This document shows positions 4,257 through 7,177 of a stretch of 7,177 nucleotides of DNA, piece by piece. Below the pieces are notes generated by a model, which did not search any database, had not been told where the DNA came from, and saw only the letters and a program-made list of their open reading frames with translations. This DNA comes from an uncultured Methylocystaceae bacterium (GTDB taxonomy: Bacteria > Pseudomonadota > Alphaproteobacteria > Rhizobiales > Beijerinckiaceae), in contig CAMFKC010000112.1 of assembly GCA_945956975.1 (NCBI GenBank), positions 1-7,177 of the forward strand, given 5' to 3'. A program made the translations under genes and the position numbers. The number at the start of each line of letters is the position of its first letter. Positions within the stretch are counted from its first letter, which is position 1.

Positions 4257-6941
4257 ATGCCGGGAGAGACGATCAGGACGACATGCCCGTATTGCGGCAC
4301 GGGCTGCGGCGTGAGCGCGACGGTGGATCCGCGCGGACATACCGAAATCACCGGCGATGCGGATCACCCGGCCAACCTCGGACGGCTGTGCGTGAAGGGC
4401 GCAGCATTGGGCGCTACGCTCGGGCCGGAGGAGCGGCTGCTCCATCCGCGTATCGGCGGCGAACGCGCCTCCTGGCCCGAGGCGCTCGATCTGGTCGCGC
4501 GGCGCTTCGCGCAGACGATCGACCGCTACGGCCCGGACTCCGTCGCCTTCTACGTGTCCGGCCAGATCCTCACCGAGGATTATTACGTCGCCAACAAGCT
4601 GATGAAGGGCTTCATCGGCTCCGCCAACATCGACACCAACTCGCGGCTCTGCATGGCGGCCTCCGTTGCGGGCCACCGCCGCGCCTTCGGCGCCGACGTC
4701 GTGCCCGGCGTCTACGAGGATCTCGAGGAGGCCGATCTCGTCGTCCTCGTCGGTTCCAATCTCGCCTGGTGTCACCCGGTCATCTTCCAGCGCCTGAGCG
4801 CTGCGCGTGAAAAACGGGGCGGCAAGCCGTTCGTCGTCAACATCGACCCGCGCCGCACGGCGACCAGCGAGATCGCCGACATGCATCTGGCGATCGAGCC
4901 GGGCGCCGATGTCGCGCTCTTCCTCGGCCTGCTGCGGCATCTCGCCAGGTCGCGCGCGCACGACCCGCGTTTCGTCGAGGCGCATACGCGCGGCCTCGGC
5001 GATGCGCTGGAGGCGGCGGCGCAATGGACGCCCGGCGTCGTCGCGCGCCGCACCGGGCTCGCGCTCGCCGATGTCGAGCATTTCTTCGATCTCGTCACGC
5101 GCACGGAAAAGACGGTCACCGTCTATTCGCAGGGCGTGAACCAGTCGGCGGTCGGCGTCGACAAGGTCAATTCGATCATCAACTGCCATCTCGTCACCGG
5201 CCGCATCGGGAAGCCGGGCTGCGGGCCGTTTTCCGTCACCGGCCAGCCCAATGCGATGGGCGGGCGCGAAGTCGGCGGCCTCGCCAACCAGCTCGCCGCG
5301 CATTTGGAGATCGAGAACCCGGCCCATCGCGCGCTGGTGAAGGAATTCTGGAACGCGCCGCACATGCCGGAGCAGGGCGGCCTCAAGGCGGTCGACATGT
5401 TCCGCGCCATCGGCGACGGCCGCGTGAAGGCGGTCTGGATCATGGGCACGAACCCCGTCGATTCCATGCCCGACGCCGACCGGGTCGCGGCGGCCTTGTC
5501 CATCTGTCCCTTCGTGGTCGTCTCCGATGTCGTCGCACGCACCGACACCACGCGGTACGCGCACGTTCTCCTCCCCGCGCAAGCGTGGGGCGAGAAGGAC
5601 GGCACGGTCACCAATTCCGAACGCTGCATCTCGCGGCAGCGGCGCCTGCGCGCGCCGCTCGGCGAGGCCATGCCGGACTGGTGGGCCATGGCCGCCGTTG
5701 CGCGCCGCATAGGCTTCGCGAAGGCCTTCGATTTTTCCGGCCCCGCCGCAGTTTTCCGCGAACATGCGGCGTTGTCGGGCTACGGCAATCGCCGCGCCCG
5801 CGCCTTCGACATTTCCGCGCTCGCGACAATCAGCGATGCGGATTATCGTGCGCTCGCGCCCTTCCAGTGGCCGTGGCGCGCCGGCGAAGCCGCGAGCGAC
5901 GCCCCCAAGCGCTTCTTCGCCGATGGCCGTTTCGTCACGCCCGACGGCCGCGCGCGCTTCGTGACGACGCCGTTTCGCGGCCTGGCCGGGCGGCGCGGCG
6001 AACGCTGCCAGTTTGTGCTCAATACAGGTCGCATCCGCGACCACTGGCACACCATGACCCGCACCGGCGTCGCGCCGCGCCTGTCGCAGCACATTGCCGA
6101 GCCGTTCGCCGAAATTCACCCGGACGACGCCGCGCGCATGGGTGTCCAGCCAGCAGGTCTGGTGCGCATCTCCAATGCCCGGGGCGCGGTGACACTCCGC
6201 GCGCTCGTCACCGACCGCCAGCAGTCCGGCAGCGTCTTCGCGCCGATCCACTGGAACGATCTCTTCGCCAGCAACGCGCGCGTCGATGCGCTGGTCGCGC
6301 CCTTTGTCGATCCGTCCTCCGGGCAGCCGGAATCGAAGGGCGCCTTCGTCGCCGTCGATGCGCTGGCGCCGGCCTGGTTCGGTTTCGCGCTGATGCGCGA
6401 GCGGCCCGACGCGCTGGACGCGGAATACTGGGCGCTCGCGCGCACCGAGGGCGGCTGGCGCTGCGAACTCGCTGGCTTTGCGGAAGAGCCGGACTGGGAG
6501 GCCCGCGCCCGCGCCCTGTTGGGCGTGGCAGGGCGCGAGGACATTGAACTGGCGTTCGCGCAGGACCGCCGCAGCGGCGCTTTCAAGTGCGTCGCCCTGC
6601 GCGAAGGCTACGTTGCCGGCGTCCTCCATGTCGCGCGCGAGCCTGTCGCGGTCGCGCGCGCCTGGCTGTGCGAAAACTTCGCCGACCCTGCCGCGGGCGC
6701 GGCGCAGATGCTCGCTGGCCGCCCGGCCGGCGCTGCAAAGAACCCGGGCCAGAAAATCTGCGTCTGCTTCAACGTCGGCGCAAATGCGATCCTTGACGCG
6801 ATCCACGGCGGTTGCCGCGATGTCGCGGACATCGGCGAGGCCACGGCGGCCGGCACGGGCTGCGGCTCCTGCCGCCCGGAAATCGGCCGTCTGGTGCGGC
6901 AGGCGCACGACGATCTGCGCCTGCCGGAAGCCGCGGAATAG
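4257..6941 (+). CDS. nasA: Assimilatory nitrate reductase, molybdopterin catalytic subunit
   Basis: A cytoplasmic enzyme of 894 residues that reduces nitrate to nitrite at a molybdenum bis-MGD centre (NasA, NasC in Paracoccus nomenclature). The N-terminal [4Fe-4S] ligands are C10, C13, C17 and C45, with the conserved lysine K47 next to the last. The expected molybdenum-ligand cysteine is C132 in SRLCMAA. The molybdopterin oxidoreductase body runs to about 480, and the molydopterin-dinucleotide-binding domain starts near 585 (LNTGRIRDHWHTMTRTG). A C-terminal BFD-type [2Fe-2S] domain has C835-x-C837 and C869-x2-C872, as in Klebsiella-type NasA. There is no signal peptide or twin-arginine motif, which argues against periplasmic NapA. 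A frame start at TTG 4251 is possible, but ATG 4257 lies nine bases after a GGGGG ribosome-binding run and fits the family. It follows nirD by 25 bases and is the last gene of the operon. No nasC-like flavoprotein partner is nearby, so electrons probably come from NirB via NirD. Confidence 0.96.
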   Translation: MPGETIRTTCPYCGTGCGVSATVDPRGHTEITGDADHPANLGRLCVKGAALGATLGPEERLLHPRIGGERASWPEALDLVARRFAQTIDRYGPDSVAFYVSGQILTEDYYVANKLMKGFIGSANIDTNSRLCMAASVAGHRRAFGADVVPGVYEDLEEADLVVLVGSNLAWCHPVIFQRLSAAREKRGGKPFVVNIDPRRTATSEIADMHLAIEPGADVALFLGLLRHLARSRAHDPRFVEAHTRGLGDALEAAAQWTPGVVARRTGLALADVEHFFDLVTRTEKTVTVYSQGVNQSAVGVDKVNSIINCHLVTGRIGKPGCGPFSVTGQPNAMGGREVGGLANQLAAHLEIENPAHRALVKEFWNAPHMPEQGGLKAVDMFRAIGDGRVKAVWIMGTNPVDSMPDADRVAAALSICPFVVVSDVVARTDTTRYAHVLLPAQAWGEKDGTVTNSERCISRQRRLRAPLGEAMPDWWAMAAVARRIGFAKAFDFSGPAAVFREHAALSGYGNRRARAFDISALATISDADYRALAPFQWPWRAGEAASDAPKRFFADGRFVTPDGRARFVTTPFRGLAGRRGERCQFVLNTGRIRDHWHTMTRTGVAPRLSQHIAEPFAEIHPDDAARMGVQPAGLVRISNARGAVTLRALVTDRQQSGSVFAPIHWNDLFASNARVDALVAPFVDPSSGQPESKGAFVAVDALAPAWFGFALMRERPDALDAEYWALARTEGGWRCELAGFAEEPDWEARARALLGVAGREDIELAFAQDRRSGAFKCVALREGYVAGVLHVAREPVAVARAWLCENFADPAAGAAQMLAGRPAGAAKNPGQKICVCFNVGANAILDAIHGGCRDVADIGEATAAGTGCGSCRPEIGRLVRQAHDDLRLPEAAE

Positions 6942-6942
6942 G

Positions 6943-7177
6943 TCAGTAGATCGAGGGCTCCTCCACCGGGCCGCCGAAATCCGTCTCGAGAAAATCGAAA
7001 TCGCAGCCCGCGTCCGCCTGCTTGATGTGGCGCGAGAACATCCAGCCGTAGCCGCGTTCGTAGCGCGCCCTGGGCGCGGGCAGGGCGGCGCGGCGGCGCG
7101 CCAGTTCCTCGTCCGGCACGTCGAGCGAAATCTTGCGCGCAGGGACGTCGACGGAAATCATGTCGCCTGTCTTCACC
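6943..7177 (-). CDS. IlvD/Edd-family dehydratase, C-terminal fragment
   Basis: The last 78 or so codons of a gene that continues beyond the right edge of the window. The visible part contains GDMISVDVPARKISLDV, the DEELARRRA segment, and the ending RGYGWMFSRHIKQADAGCDFD then FLETDFGG. This tail is typical of the IlvD/Edd dehydratase family, especially the branch with dihydroxy-acid and sugar-acid (arabonate/xylonate type) dehydratases, which use an Fe-S cluster to dehydrate hydroxy acids. The active-site and cluster cysteines lie in the missing part, so substrate (branched-chain amino acid precursor or sugar acid) cannot be decided and no symbol is given. The codon at 7176-7174 is GTG and internal, not a start. 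The gene is convergent with nasA, with one base between the stop codons, and has no evident functional link to nitrate assimilation. Confidence 0.9.
   Translation of the reverse strand, partial: VKTGDMISVDVPARKISLDVPDEELARRRAALPAPRARYERGYGWMFSRHIKQADAGCDFDFLETDFGGPVEEPSIY

Noticed and set aside
4176..6908. A 910-codon open frame antisense to nasA
   Set aside because: It mirrors nasA codon bias in a GC-rich gene. The translation is rich in Arg, Ala, Gly and Asp with no recognisable domain, while the plus strand encodes a complete nitrate reductase.
45..7177. tRNA, rRNA, CRISPR array, insertion sequence or prophage element
   Set aside because: None seen: no spaced direct repeats, transposase-like protein or terminal inverted repeats. 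The only transposon-like sequence is the Tn5 mosaic end of the adapter at 26-44.

Overview
The window is a high-GC (roughly two thirds G+C) piece of bacterial chromosome. Protein style, codon use and gene set suggest an alphaproteobacterium, probably Hyphomicrobiales (Rhizobiales); this is an impression from the sequences, not a search result. The first 44 bases are not genomic. They are an Illumina Nextera adapter with what looks like an i7 index, so this is the raw end of a sequencing contig and genuine sequence begins at about position 45.

Left part (45-1097): two genes on the minus strand. A gene of unknown function starts at 267 and is cut off by the contig end. Upstream of it lies a Crp/Fnr-family transcription regulator (396-1097) with an intact cyclic-nucleotide-type phosphate-binding cassette, a CRP-like recognition helix and no Fnr-type cysteine cluster. 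The 128 bases between them hold a near-consensus CRP-type palindrome.

Centre (1098-1434): a divergent intergenic region with an AT-rich stretch, a perfect 26-base inverted repeat (10-base arms) and, just downstream, a textbook sigma-54 (-24/-12) promoter facing right. No convincing NtrC enhancer was found, only a possible half-site.

Right part (1435-6941): a three-gene operon for nitrate assimilation. The genes are nirB (NADH-dependent siroheme nitrite reductase large subunit), nirD (small subunit, with a complete Rieske [2Fe-2S] ligand set) and nasA (molybdopterin nitrate reductase with a C-terminal BFD-type [2Fe-2S] domain). Together they would reduce nitrate to nitrite to ammonium in the cytoplasm. 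No separate NADH-oxidising nitrate reductase subunit is present. The likely arrangement, as described for the Paracoccus NasB/NasG/NasC system, is that NirB oxidises NADH and the Rieske protein passes electrons to both reductases. No nitrate transporter or siroheme synthase gene is in the window.

Far right (6943-7177): the C-terminal end of an IlvD/Edd-family dehydratase on the minus strand. It converges on nasA with one base between the two stop codons.

I do not see an undescribed biological system here. The points most worth checking are the promoter architecture of the operon (sigma-54 plus palindrome), the electron-transfer wiring implied by the Rieske-type NirD, and the adapter artefact at the left end.
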